From Acidimicrobiaceae bacterium (GTDB taxonomy: Bacteria; Actinomycetota; Acidimicrobiia; Acidimicrobiales; RAAP-2), in contig PKYQ01000008.1 in the NCBI GenBank assembly GCA_003133685.1, forward strand, positions 1 to 42,506: a stretch of 42,506 nucleotides of DNA, read 5' to 3'. The notes beneath the pieces are model-generated. The model had not been told where the DNA came from, did no database searches, and saw nothing but the letters and a program-made list of their open reading frames with translations. Position 1 is the stretch's first letter; every line of letters starts with the position of its first letter. Positions 24,804-32,802 of the stretch are shown here, piece after piece. The translations under genes were made by a program, and so were the position numbers.

Positions 24804-27437
24804 TCAGCCCTTGGCGGCGGCCCAGTTCTCACCCCAGTGCAGGGTGACTTCTAGGGGAACACTGAGTGACGCGGCGTTCGTCAGCGCGTCGATGATCACG
24901 GCCTCGACACGCGCTTTCTCTTCATTCGGCGCCTCGACGAGGACTTCGTCGTGCACCTGGAGGATGAGTCGCGCCTGCAGGCCCTCGGCGCGCAGTTGAC
25001 GGTCCAAGCGAACGAGTGCGGACTTGAAGATGTCGGCCGCCAGTCCCTGGACGCCGGAGTTCATGGCCTGGCGCTCGGCCGCCTGGCGCTGCGGTCCGGT
25101 GGCGGTCGCGATATCCGGGAAGGGACGGATGCGGCCGAACTCGGTGCGCGAGTAGCCCTTCGCGCGAATGTCCTTGATCGTCTGGTCCATGTAGGCGCGC
25201 AGCGACGGGAAACCGGAGAAGTACTTGTCCATTATCTCCTTGGCGACGCTCACCGGGACGCCGAGGCGACGGCTCAGTCCGAAGGCCTCCATGCCGTAAG
25301 CGAGTCCGTAGGAGACGGCCTTGGCCTGTTCGCGCTGCTCGGCGAGCACGTCGGCCGGCGCACAGCCAAAGACCGACGCGGCGATCGTGCGGTGCACGTC
25401 TTCGTTCGAGGCGAAGGCCGCGAGCAGTCCGGAGTCCTGGGAGAGGTGCGCCAGGATGCGCAGTTCGATCTGGTTGTAGTCCGAGACCGCGAGTTGCCAC
25501 CCCTCGCTCGGCAAGAAGGCGTAGCGCAGTCGACGTCCTTCCTTGGTGCGCACCGGGATGTTGTGCAGGTTCGGTCCGTCCGAGGAGAGTCGCCCGGTGC
25601 GCGCCACCATCTGGTGGAACGTCGCGTGGATGCGACCGTCGGCTTGGACCGCGTCGATGAGCGGGGCACCGTAGGTTCCGCGCAACTTCTCGACCTCACG
25701 GTAGCGAAGGATGAGCGCGATGATCTTGTGTTCGTCCTGGATCGCTTCGAGACTCGACGCGTCGGTCGAGTAGCCCGACTTAATCTTCTTCACCGCCGTG
25801 AGTCCCATCTCGTCGAAGAGGACCGTCTGTAGTTGCTGGGGTGAGTTGACTTTGAACTCGTGCCCGGCGACCTTCTGGATCTGCGTATCCAGCAACGCCG
25901 CCTCCTCCGTGAACTCCTTGGCGATCGTGCGCAGTAGTTCGACGTCGACGCGAATACCGCGAGCTTCCATCAGACCGAGCACCATCACGAGCGGTAACTC
26001 GATCTGTTCGTAGACGAAGTTCAGCTCCCATTGATTGATCTCGGCGTGGAGGTGTTCGCGGAGCCGCGCGATGAGAGCCACCTCGTAGATCAAGGTCTCG
26101 TCACTGGTCGTCGAATCGAACAGTGACGGCGACGTGTCGACGATTGGTTCACCGAGGAACCGTTGCGCAACCTCGGCGAGATCGTAGCGGCCGCTGTTGG
26201 CGTCGAGCAAGAACGCCATGATCGCCGTGTCATCGGCCGGCTCGAGCATCACGCGATCGTCGCTCGCCGCCGCGCGGTACAGCGCCTTGAGATCGTGACC
26301 GCACGGTGCGACCCTGGCGAAGGCGTCGATGGCGTCATCGAGTTCACAAAGTGTCACCAGTCCCTCTTCGGCGTCGAGGACCGCCGCTCGAGTGTGGCGA
26401 TAGGCCACGACGGGCGTCGTGGTGGAGGCCAATACCTCGTCGAGTGACTTGGTCACCTTCAGCGTTTTGACGGTCGCCGTCTTCTTCGCGACGGTCGCGT
26501 CGATCAACGGCGCGGAGGTCTCGCCCGCCTCACCCAACAGTCCCTCCTTCATGATCTGACCAAAACGGGTGCGCATCTGATTCATCTCGAAGCGGTCGAA
26601 GAAGGCGTCGATCTCCGAACGATTCCAGCCACCGAGAGTGATGTCGTGCAAAGTGAAATCGAGCGGCACGTCACGGATGAGCATCATGACCTTCTCGTTT
26701 TTGCGCGCGCGTTCTTCGAAGGTGGCGAGATTCTCGCGGAGTTTGGGCGTCAGATCGCCCAGGTGGGCGTACAGATCATCCATGTCGCGGTACTGGGCGA
26801 AGAGCTTGGCCGCGGTCTTCTCCCCCACTCCCGGAACACCGGGCAGGTTGTCCGAAGTATCTCCGCGAAGGGCCGCGAGCAACGGATAACGATTCGACTC
26901 AATGCCGCAGCGTTCGAAGATTCCGGCCTCGTCGTAGAGCGAGGAGTCCGAGACGCCGCGTCGGTTGTAGAGGACCTTCACGTAGGGGTCCTCTACCAAC
27001 TGGAACGCGTCGCGGTCCCCGGTCACGACGACCACGGGGATCGACTCGTTGCGCCCCCAAGTCGCGAGCGTGGCCAACACGTCGTCGGCTTCGAAGTTCT
27101 GCACGCCGAGCACGGGGATGTGCAACACCTCACAGAGGTTGCGAATCAGTTCGAACTGGTGCTCGATCTCCGGCGGGGTCTCGGCCCGTCCGCCCTTGTA
27201 GTCCTCGACCATCACGTCGCGAAACGTGCCGCCCGAAAGGTCGAAGGCCACGGCCAGCGCGCGAGGATTCTGGCTACGCACGAGCGACAACAACATCGCC
27301 GCGAAACCGTGCAGGGCGTTGGTGACGAGTCCTTCGGAAGTCGCGATGTCGGTCGGCAGAGCGAAGAAGGCTCGAAAGGCCAACGACATGCCGTCCAACA
27401 ACACCAGGGGGCGCTGGTCGGTCGCGGCTTCAGCCAA
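24804..27437 (-). CDS. polA: DNA polymerase I
   Basis: The product has 877 residues. The N-terminal 5'-3' exonuclease (LLDGMSLAFRAFFA, FEADDVLATLA, VTGDRDAFQLV, GDTSDNLPGVPGVGEKTA) is followed by a degenerate 3'-5' exonuclease-like domain. There the Asp-Glu metal motif is missing (PVVAYRHTR), so no proofreading is expected, as in other actinobacteria. The polymerase domain has SDYNQIELRILAHLS (motif A), the O-helix QAKAVSYGLAYG, and LQVHDEVLVEAP (motif C). It fills repair gaps and matures Okazaki fragments. The start is TTG at 27437, overlapping the response-regulator gene by 8 nt. Confidence 0.97.
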   Translation of the reverse strand: MAEAATDQRPLVLLDGMSLAFRAFFALPTDIATSEGLVTNALHGFAAMLLSLVRSQNPRALAVAFDLSGGTFRDVMVEDYKGGRAETPPEIEHQFELIRNLCEVLHIPVLGVQNFEADDVLATLATWGRNESIPVVVVTGDRDAFQLVEDPYVKVLYNRRGVSDSSLYDEAGIFERCGIESNRYPLLAALRGDTSDNLPGVPGVGEKTAAKLFAQYRDMDDLYAHLGDLTPKLRENLATFEERARKNEKVMMLIRDVPLDFTLHDITLGGWNRSEIDAFFDRFEMNQMRTRFGQIMKEGLLGEAGETSAPLIDATVAKKTATVKTLKVTKSLDEVLASTTTPVVAYRHTRAAVLDAEEGLVTLCELDDAIDAFARVAPCGHDLKALYRAAASDDRVMLEPADDTAIMAFLLDANSGRYDLAEVAQRFLGEPIVDTSPSLFDSTTSDETLIYEVALIARLREHLHAEINQWELNFVYEQIELPLVMVLGLMEARGIRVDVELLRTIAKEFTEEAALLDTQIQKVAGHEFKVNSPQQLQTVLFDEMGLTAVKKIKSGYSTDASSLEAIQDEHKIIALILRYREVEKLRGTYGAPLIDAVQADGRIHATFHQMVARTGRLSSDGPNLHNIPVRTKEGRRLRYAFLPSEGWQLAVSDYNQIELRILAHLSQDSGLLAAFASNEDVHRTIAASVFGCAPADVLAEQREQAKAVSYGLAYGMEAFGLSRRLGVPVSVAKEIMDKYFSGFPSLRAYMDQTIKDIRAKGYSRTEFGRIRPFPDIATATGPQRQAAERQAMNSGVQGLAADIFKSALVRLDRQLRAEGLQARLILQVHDEVLVEAPNEEKARVEAVIIDALTNAASLSVPLEVTLHWGENWAAAKG

Positions 27438-27996
27438 CGAACTCGCCCTTCAGGATCTGAAGAGCGATGTCGCGCATGCGCGTTCGTCCGCGCATCGCCG
27501 ACTGCTGGATGATCTCGAAGGCCGCCGGCTCGTCAAGTCCGCGCTCTTGCATCAACATCTCCTTGGCCCGTTGGACGATCTCTCGCGTTTCGATCTTGTC
27601 CTCGACGTCTGACACCTCGGCGTCGCGCTCTTCGGCGGCTGGTGACAAGATCGCGGCCAACTTGGGCAGGATCTCGCTCGATCGAAAGGGCTTGACGAGA
27701 TAGGCGACGACACCGGCGTCGCGCGCGCTCTCGATGAGGGAGCGCTGGCTGAAGGCCGTGAGTAACACCACCACAGTGTTCGTCCCCATCAGCGCCTTGG
27801 CGACTTCGATGCCGTCGAGGCCCGGCATCTTCACGTCGAGCACCGCCAGATCAGGCTTGAGTTCACGAATCATGGTGAGCGCGTCGTCGCCACGGGCCGC
27901 TTCGCCGACGACGAGGTAGCCGTCACCTTCGAGGATCTCTTTGAGATCGAGTCGGATGATTGACTCATCGTCGGCGATGACGACGCGCTTATCCAC
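27430..27996 (-). CDS. pdtaR: ANTAR-domain response regulator (PdtaR-like)
   Basis: The product has 188 residues. A receiver domain (about 4-120) has the acidic pocket ADDES and the phosphoacceptor Asp54 in VLDVKMPGLDG. The C-terminal ANTAR domain (about 128-185) has the three-helix pattern with AKEMLMQERGLDEPAAFEIIQQSAM. ANTAR regulators dimerise on phosphorylation and bind twin-hexaloop RNA to block transcription termination. The neighbourhood (next to polA) matches PdtaR in mycobacteria. No histidine kinase adjoins it. The GTG start at 27996 overlaps the preceding gene by 8 nt. Confidence 0.9.
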   Translation of the reverse strand: MDKRVVIADDESIIRLDLKEILEGDGYLVVGEAARGDDALTMIRELKPDLAVLDVKMPGLDGIEVAKALMGTNTVVVLLTAFSQRSLIESARDAGVVAYLVKPFRSSEILPKLAAILSPAAEERDAEVSDVEDKIETREIVQRAKEMLMQERGLDEPAAFEIIQQSAMRGRTRMRDIALQILKGEFVG

Positions 27997-28288
27997 GATC
28001 GACCTCCGGCGTCCAGTCGCGCAACAATTCGTCGCGCGCCTCGACCAGCTCGCGCACCTCTTCGGCGCGGCGATTCATCTCGGCGTTCGCCACCGCGACG
28101 TGGCGAGAGAGATCGTCGTACTCGTGGGCCTGGAGCGGCGTCTCAGAAACCAGCGCGCGGATCCGCGAGTCCTCGAGCGCGTCGTTCCACACCATGACCT
28201 GTTCCTGCAGGACGTTCAGGCTCTCGCGCGCCTGATTGAGCTGGCGTTGCACGTCTTCCAGTCGTCGTTTGTACAGGCGCGAACTCAT
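27989..28288 (-). CDS. Small coiled-coil protein, unknown function
   Basis: The product has 99 residues and is almost entirely helical. Two amphipathic stretches, residues about 3-45 and 55-92, have heptad spacing and form a probable helical hairpin or coiled coil, rich in Glu, Arg and Leu. There is no signal, Cys or catalytic motif. I do not recognise the family. It lies 9 nt after menC and overlaps the ANTAR regulator gene by 8 nt, so the three are made together. A structural or partner role for the regulator is a guess from position only. Confidence 0.75.
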   Translation of the reverse strand: MSSRLYKRRLEDVQRQLNQARESLNVLQEQVMVWNDALEDSRIRALVSETPLQAHEYDDLSRHVAVANAEMNRRAEEVRELVEARDELLRDWTPEVDRG

Positions 28289-28297
28289 GGCGAGAGT

Positions 28298-29371
28298 CTA
28301 AATCTTCGCCTCGAGGTCCACCACAACGGCCCCTCGTTCGAGCATCTCGGCCGACGGGGTCACGCCAAAGGCACCGACCACGGTGTCAACCTCGCGTGAA
28401 TAGCCTTCGGTGACCACCTCGACGGGGTTGAGGTCACTCGGCTCCTCGACGCAGTTGCGCGCGAGCGCTCGGTTGACATGGCGCGCGTAGGGCGATTCGA
28501 AGAAGCCACCCAGGTACGCTCGAAGTCCCGTCTCCTGGGCCCGGAGGATTATCGTTCGTGCGTTCGCGAGGCCCCCGACGCGCGTCGGCTTCACGCAGAT
28601 GATCTCGGCGGCCCGGTAGCGCACTATCTGCGTCAAGTCGCGGACGCTGCGCACGCCCTCATCGATGCTGATCGGCACATTCAGTTGCTCGGCCAAACGC
28701 GCCGTGTCGACGACGTTGCCGACGGCGTAGGGCTGTTCGACGGCCACCACGTGAGCGACCTCGGAGATTCGCCGGACCTGATCAATGACGCCGGCGTCGT
28801 CGCGGGCCGCGCAGTTGTAATCCAACAGCACGGGCACCGAAAGCTCGCCGAGGCGGCGAAGCGACGTCGCGCTCACCGCGCCCGCCGAGACCTTCGCGCG
28901 CACGCGCGCCGCCTCGGGTTCGACGCTCCACTCACCGTCGTCAATCAACGAGACCGTCGATTGAAGTGGCGTGTCGAAAGTCTCGGGCCAGAGCGAATCA
29001 ATGGTCGCTTCGCCGACGCGTAGCTCTCGGTCCAGTAACGCCATCTCGAGCAGCGCCACGGCCGGGTTGCTCGCCGCGCGTGATCCGGCGAATCGTGCGA
29101 CCCTCGTCCAGGACGGGAGGTCACCTTCGCGCGCAAGGATCTGTTCGAGTTGGGGCAGAACGAAGATGCGCACCTCGTCGATGACGTCGCCGATCGCGGC
29201 GTCACCATTCAGTTCCTTCGGCTGCGGTGCGACTTCGCCGTAGCCGGTGACGCCCCGGAATTCGACGGCCAGAAAAAGCCGCGAACGTTGGTCGTGGTGC
29301 TGCGCGGCCGAGCGCACGGGATAGCGAATCCACGTGTCCTGTCGCCATAGGGTCATCTTCACCTTCGCCAC
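28298..29371 (-). CDS. menC: o-Succinylbenzoate synthase (enolase superfamily)
   Basis: The product has up to 357 residues (GTG 29371), or 352 from ATG 29356; neither start has a convincing site. The enolase-superfamily barrel shows the acid/base Lys160 (VRAKVS), metal ligands Asp184 (LLDYN), Glu212 (VAVEQP) and Asp237 (ISIDEGV), and second base Lys261 (ICVKPTRVGG). OSBS dehydrates SHCHC in menaquinone synthesis. The family also includes N-acylamino acid racemases, so the assignment leans on menG and an isochorismate synthase at 39706-41636 in this window. It begins the menC-coiled coil-pdtaR-polA unit, divergent from tRNA-Leu. Confidence 0.8.
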   Translation of the reverse strand: MAKVKMTLWRQDTWIRYPVRSAAQHHDQRSRLFLAVEFRGVTGYGEVAPQPKELNGDAAIGDVIDEVRIFVLPQLEQILAREGDLPSWTRVARFAGSRAASNPAVALLEMALLDRELRVGEATIDSLWPETFDTPLQSTVSLIDDGEWSVEPEAARVRAKVSAGAVSATSLRRLGELSVPVLLDYNCAARDDAGVIDQVRRISEVAHVVAVEQPYAVGNVVDTARLAEQLNVPISIDEGVRSVRDLTQIVRYRAAEIICVKPTRVGGLANARTIILRAQETGLRAYLGGFFESPYARHVNRALARNCVEEPSDLNPVEVVTEGYSREVDTVVGAFGVTPSAEMLERGAVVVDLEAKI

Positions 29372-29401
29372 ATTAGGTTGCCTGTTATCGTTGTTCGCTC
29401 A

Positions 29402-29485
29402 GCCCGGATGGCGGAATCGGCAGACGCGGAGGCCTCAAAAGTCTTTACTCGAAAGGGTGTGTGGGTTCAAGTCCCACTCCGGGCA
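29402..29485 (+). tRNA. tRNA-Leu (anticodon CAA)
   Basis: This is a class II cloverleaf. Acceptor GCCCGGA pairs with UCCGGGC, discriminator A. Anticodon loop CUCAAAA lies between GAGGC and GUCUU (G-U pairs), anticodon CAA (reads UUG). A long variable arm and T-arm GUGGGUUCAAGUCCCAC follow. CCA is not encoded (ACGA follows), unlike the other tRNA-Leu here. Confidence 0.95.
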
Positions 29486-29606
29486 CGAAAGTCCTGCTTC
29501 GGGACATCACGCACGATCAGTGCGCGCAGTCGTGACTCGTCACCTCGACGTTCGGCGTACGCCACGGAACCGATCGACCGTCGAGCCCCGCTGTTACCGT
29601 TAGAAG

Positions 29607-30536
29607 ATGTCTGATCAATCAACCTTGGAGTTTCGCGACGACGTCGTCGCCCTCTTCCCCGGCCAGGGCTCGCTGAGTGGCGGCGCCGGCGTCGAGTGGC
29701 AATCCCCCCGATTCTGGGAGATCCTCGCGCGCGTCAGTGACGCCGCCCGACTCGACGTCGCCGCCCTCTTAATCAGTGCCGCTGACGATGAAGTTGTTCG
29801 CACCGATCGGGCCCAGATCGCGACCTTCGCCCTTTCCATCGTCGGTTACTACGACCTGGTCGAACGGGGCATCCGACCGCGCTACCTGCTCGGCCACAGC
29901 CTCGGCGAGTTCAGCGCCCTGGTCGCCTCGGGACTCCTCTCGATCGAAGACGGCGCCCGACTTATTGGCGTTCGCGGCGCGGCGATGGCGCGCGCGGCGG
30001 CGGCGACCGAAGGTTCCATGGTCGCGCTGATGGGCGCTGACGACGGTGCCCGTGACGCTCTGGACGGGCTCGACGACGTGTGGGTGGCCAACATCAATGG
30101 CACCGGACAGATCGTCGTGAGCGGGACGCGCGCGGGCCTGGACGACCTGCTCGCGCGTCACAAGGATCTCGGGTGGCGCCGAGCGACGCCGCTTCCGGTC
30201 GGCGGTGCGTTTCACTCCCCACTCATGGCGCCGGCCCAGGACGAACTCGATAAAGCACTGACGAGTGTCGAGTGGGGTACGACCGACGCCATCCTCATCT
30301 CAAACGTGGACGCTACGGTCCACGTGTCGTCCGACGAGTGGCGAGAATTATTATCGCGACAGTTGACCTCGCCGGTCCAGTTTTCCGAAGCGACATTGGC
30401 GCTGCCCGACACGGTGACCACCACGATCGAGATGCCGCCCAGTGGCGTTTTGACCGGGCTGACGAAGCGAATCCGTACGTTCGAGCGCCAGTTCGCGCCC
30501 GCGACGTTGCGCGAACTCGAAGCGATCGAACTATGA
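29607..30536 (+). CDS. fabD: Malonyl-CoA:ACP transacylase
   Basis: The product has 309 residues. It moves malonyl from CoA to acyl carrier protein for type II fatty acid synthesis. It shows the N-terminal FPGQGS loop (17-22), nucleophile Ser98 in GHSLGEFSAL, Arg123 in GVRGAAM and catalytic His203 in GAFHSPLM. The C-terminal part is divergent, and its last section is short for the family. It opens a fabD-fabG-acpP-fabF operon. Its stop overlaps the fabG start (ATGA). There is no fabH here; it may be elsewhere. Confidence 0.93.
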   Translation: MSDQSTLEFRDDVVALFPGQGSLSGGAGVEWQSPRFWEILARVSDAARLDVAALLISAADDEVVRTDRAQIATFALSIVGYYDLVERGIRPRYLLGHSLGEFSALVASGLLSIEDGARLIGVRGAAMARAAAATEGSMVALMGADDGARDALDGLDDVWVANINGTGQIVVSGTRAGLDDLLARHKDLGWRRATPLPVGGAFHSPLMAPAQDELDKALTSVEWGTTDAILISNVDATVHVSSDEWRELLSRQLTSPVQFSEATLALPDTVTTTIEMPPSGVLTGLTKRIRTFERQFAPATLRELEAIEL

Positions 30537-31237
30537 GTCGACACGTCGTCGTCACCGGCGCCAGCCGCGGCATTGGCGCGGCGATTGCCGAGTGGTTCAT
30601 TGCCCAGGGCGACCACGTCGTCGCACTGTCGCGTTCCGGCGACGCGCCGAGCGGTTGTGCCAAGACCTTCGCCGTCGACGTCACGGACTCCACTTCGCTG
30701 AACGCCGCCGTGAAATCAGCGATCGCCGAATTCGGTCCCGTCGAGGTCGCGGTATTGAACGCGGGCGTCACCCGTGACGGACTGGCCATGCGGATGTCCG
30801 ATGACCAGTGGCGCGAGGTCCTCTCCACCGACCTCGACGGCGCCTTTTACGGCGCGCGCGCGACGATGGCCTCCATGGTGCGCCAGCGCGCCGGGTCGAT
30901 CATCTTCATCGGATCGATCAGTCCCTTCGTGGGCGTACCCGGTCAGGCCAACTACGCCGCCGCCAAGGCCGGTCTCGTCGGACTGGCCCGAGCCCTCGCC
31001 AAAGAGGTCGCCTCGCGCGGCATCACGGTGAACGTCGTCGCGCCGGGACTGATCGACACCGACATGACGAGTGACCTGGGCGCCGCCAAGGACGCCATGG
31101 CCGCCATGATCCCCATGGAGCGGATTGGCCAGCCGAGTGATATCGCTGGGGTTGTCGGGTTCCTCGCCAGTAACGAGGCCCGCTACATCACCGGCGCCGT
31201 CATTGCGGTCGACGGCGGCCTCGCGATGGGGCTCTAA
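30533..31237 (+). CDS. fabG: 3-oxoacyl-ACP reductase
   Basis: The product has 234 residues. A short-chain dehydrogenase, it reduces 3-oxoacyl-ACP with NADPH. It has cofactor motif TGASRGIG (8-15), VLNAG (74-78) and the catalytic set Ser128, Tyr141, Lys145 (NYAAAKAG). The C-terminal YITGAVIAVDGGLAMGL is typical of FabG. The ATG at 30533 overlaps the fabD stop; a longer frame reaching 30272 lies wholly inside fabD and is not expected to be used. Position between fabD and acpP supports FabG over other SDRs. Confidence 0.93.
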   Translation: MSRHVVVTGASRGIGAAIAEWFIAQGDHVVALSRSGDAPSGCAKTFAVDVTDSTSLNAAVKSAIAEFGPVEVAVLNAGVTRDGLAMRMSDDQWREVLSTDLDGAFYGARATMASMVRQRAGSIIFIGSISPFVGVPGQANYAAAKAGLVGLARALAKEVASRGITVNVVAPGLIDTDMTSDLGAAKDAMAAMIPMERIGQPSDIAGVVGFLASNEARYITGAVIAVDGGLAMGL

Positions 31238-31296
31238 ATGACCGGGCCGGGGCGGCTTTTGAGTACCATGGAGCGACAGAAAAAAGGGGCAATTCC

Positions 31297-31536
31297 ATGG
31301 ACCGCAACGAAGCATTAAGTAAGTTCACCGACGCGGCCGTCGAAGTCTTGGCGGTCGATCCTTCGAAGGTGACTCTGGAGGCCTCTTTCAGCGACGACCT
31401 CGGCGCCGACAGCCTCGACCTCGTCGAACTCGTCATGGCGCTCGAAGAGACCTTCGACATTGAAGTCGCCGAAGACGAACTGAAGGACATTCGCACGGTT
31501 GGCGAAGCCTTCGAACTGATCTACGCCAAGCTGTAG
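31297..31536 (+). CDS. acpP: Acyl carrier protein
   Basis: The product has 79 acidic residues. Ser39 in GADSLDLVEL is the 4'-phosphopantetheine site. Four helices and length are normal for ACP. The ATG is preceded by AAAAGGGG 8-9 nt upstream. It carries the growing acyl chain between FabD, FabG and FabF. The stop overlaps the fabF GTG (TAGTG). Confidence 0.96.
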   Translation: MDRNEALSKFTDAAVEVLAVDPSKVTLEASFSDDLGADSLDLVELVMALEETFDIEVAEDELKDIRTVGEAFELIYAKL

Positions 31537-32735
31537 TGCGCGTCGCGTCCACCCCGACGGGGCCAGTTCCCGGATACCGGGTCGCGGTCACGGGCTTCGG
31601 CGCAATCAGTTGCGCGGGCGTCGGAGTCGAGGCGTTGTGGAACGCACTTCTGAAGGACACGGCGCCCGAGAGCAAGCGAATCGCGCCCTTTGACGCCACA
31701 CACATTGGGGGCCCCAAGGAACTTCGTCGATTCGACCCGTTCACGCTCTACGCACTAATGGCGGCCGACGAAGCGTGGCGCCAGAGCGGCCTGGCCGGTC
31801 CCCTCGTCGACGCCGGCAGCATCGTCACGACCGGTATTGGCGGACTGCAGACCGTCCTCGAGCAATTCCGCGTGTTGACAAACAAAGGGCCCGACCGCGT
31901 CTCGCCCTTCATGGTGCCGATGATGATGCCCAACGCCGCGACCGCCGCGGTCTCGATGCGCTTCGGACTGGGCGGGCCGTGTGAGACGGTCACGACCGCC
32001 TGCGCCGCCGGTACGCACGCCATCGGCAACGCCGCTCGACTGGTCGCGACGGGACGGAGCACGGTCGCGGTCGCCGGCGGCGCCGAAGCGGTGATGGTCG
32101 AGATCGCCGAGGCCGGCTTTCGCAACATGACCGCGCTGAGTAACACCGAGTTCTCTCGACCCTTCGACGTCGGCCGCGACGGGTTCGTCATGGGTGAGGG
32201 CGCCGGCGTCTTGATCTTGGAAGAGTGGGAGCACGCCACCTCACGCGGCGCGACCATCTACGCCGAGGTCCTCAGCGCAGCCTCGACCGCCGACGCGCAC
32301 CACATCACGGCGCCGGATCCTTCCGGTCAGGGGGCCATTCGATGCATGGAGTTGGCGCTCGAGGACGCGGACGTCGCGACGGGCGAGGTGTCGCACATCA
32401 ACGCGCACGGTACGTCGACGCCGCTCAACGACCTCGCCGAATCGGTCGCCGTTCGCAAAGTCTTTGGTGAAAGCGCTCCCCCGGTCACGTCGATCAAGGG
32501 TCATCTCGGTCATTCTCTGGCGGCGGCGGGCGCCCTCGAGGGTGTGGCGTCAGTGATGACGTTGGTCAACCAAGTGATACCTCCAACGGCCGGAACGACA
32601 ATCGTCGACCCCGAGATCGGCCTCGACGTCGTCATCGGACAACCTCGAAAGGCCGACGTCGAAGTGGTTCTTTCGAACTCGTTCGGCTTCGGCGGCCACA
32701 ACGGCAGCGTCGTGTTCCGACGCTTTCACGCCTAA
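31536..32735 (+). CDS. fabF: 3-oxoacyl-ACP synthase II
   Basis: The product has 399 residues. A condensing enzyme, it elongates acyl-ACP with malonyl-ACP. The Cys-His-His triad is visible: Cys156 in TTACAAGTHAIG, His291 in NAHGTSTPLND and His326 in KGHLGHSLAAAG. The C-terminal SNSFGFGGHN is diagnostic. The GTG start at 31536 overlaps the acpP stop. It ends the fab operon and converges on the regulator gene with 67 nt between; no clear terminator hairpin is seen. Confidence 0.95.
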   Translation: MRVASTPTGPVPGYRVAVTGFGAISCAGVGVEALWNALLKDTAPESKRIAPFDATHIGGPKELRRFDPFTLYALMAADEAWRQSGLAGPLVDAGSIVTTGIGGLQTVLEQFRVLTNKGPDRVSPFMVPMMMPNAATAAVSMRFGLGGPCETVTTACAAGTHAIGNAARLVATGRSTVAVAGGAEAVMVEIAEAGFRNMTALSNTEFSRPFDVGRDGFVMGEGAGVLILEEWEHATSRGATIYAEVLSAASTADAHHITAPDPSGQGAIRCMELALEDADVATGEVSHINAHGTSTPLNDLAESVAVRKVFGESAPPVTSIKGHLGHSLAAAGALEGVASVMTLVNQVIPPTAGTTIVDPEIGLDVVIGQPRKADVEVVLSNSFGFGGHNGSVVFRRFHA

Positions 32736-32802
32736 CCAGCATCGCGCCACTCACGGGCGGAGTTCTATGTTGACGCGGCTACTTCAACGGCGTAGGCAAC
32801 TC

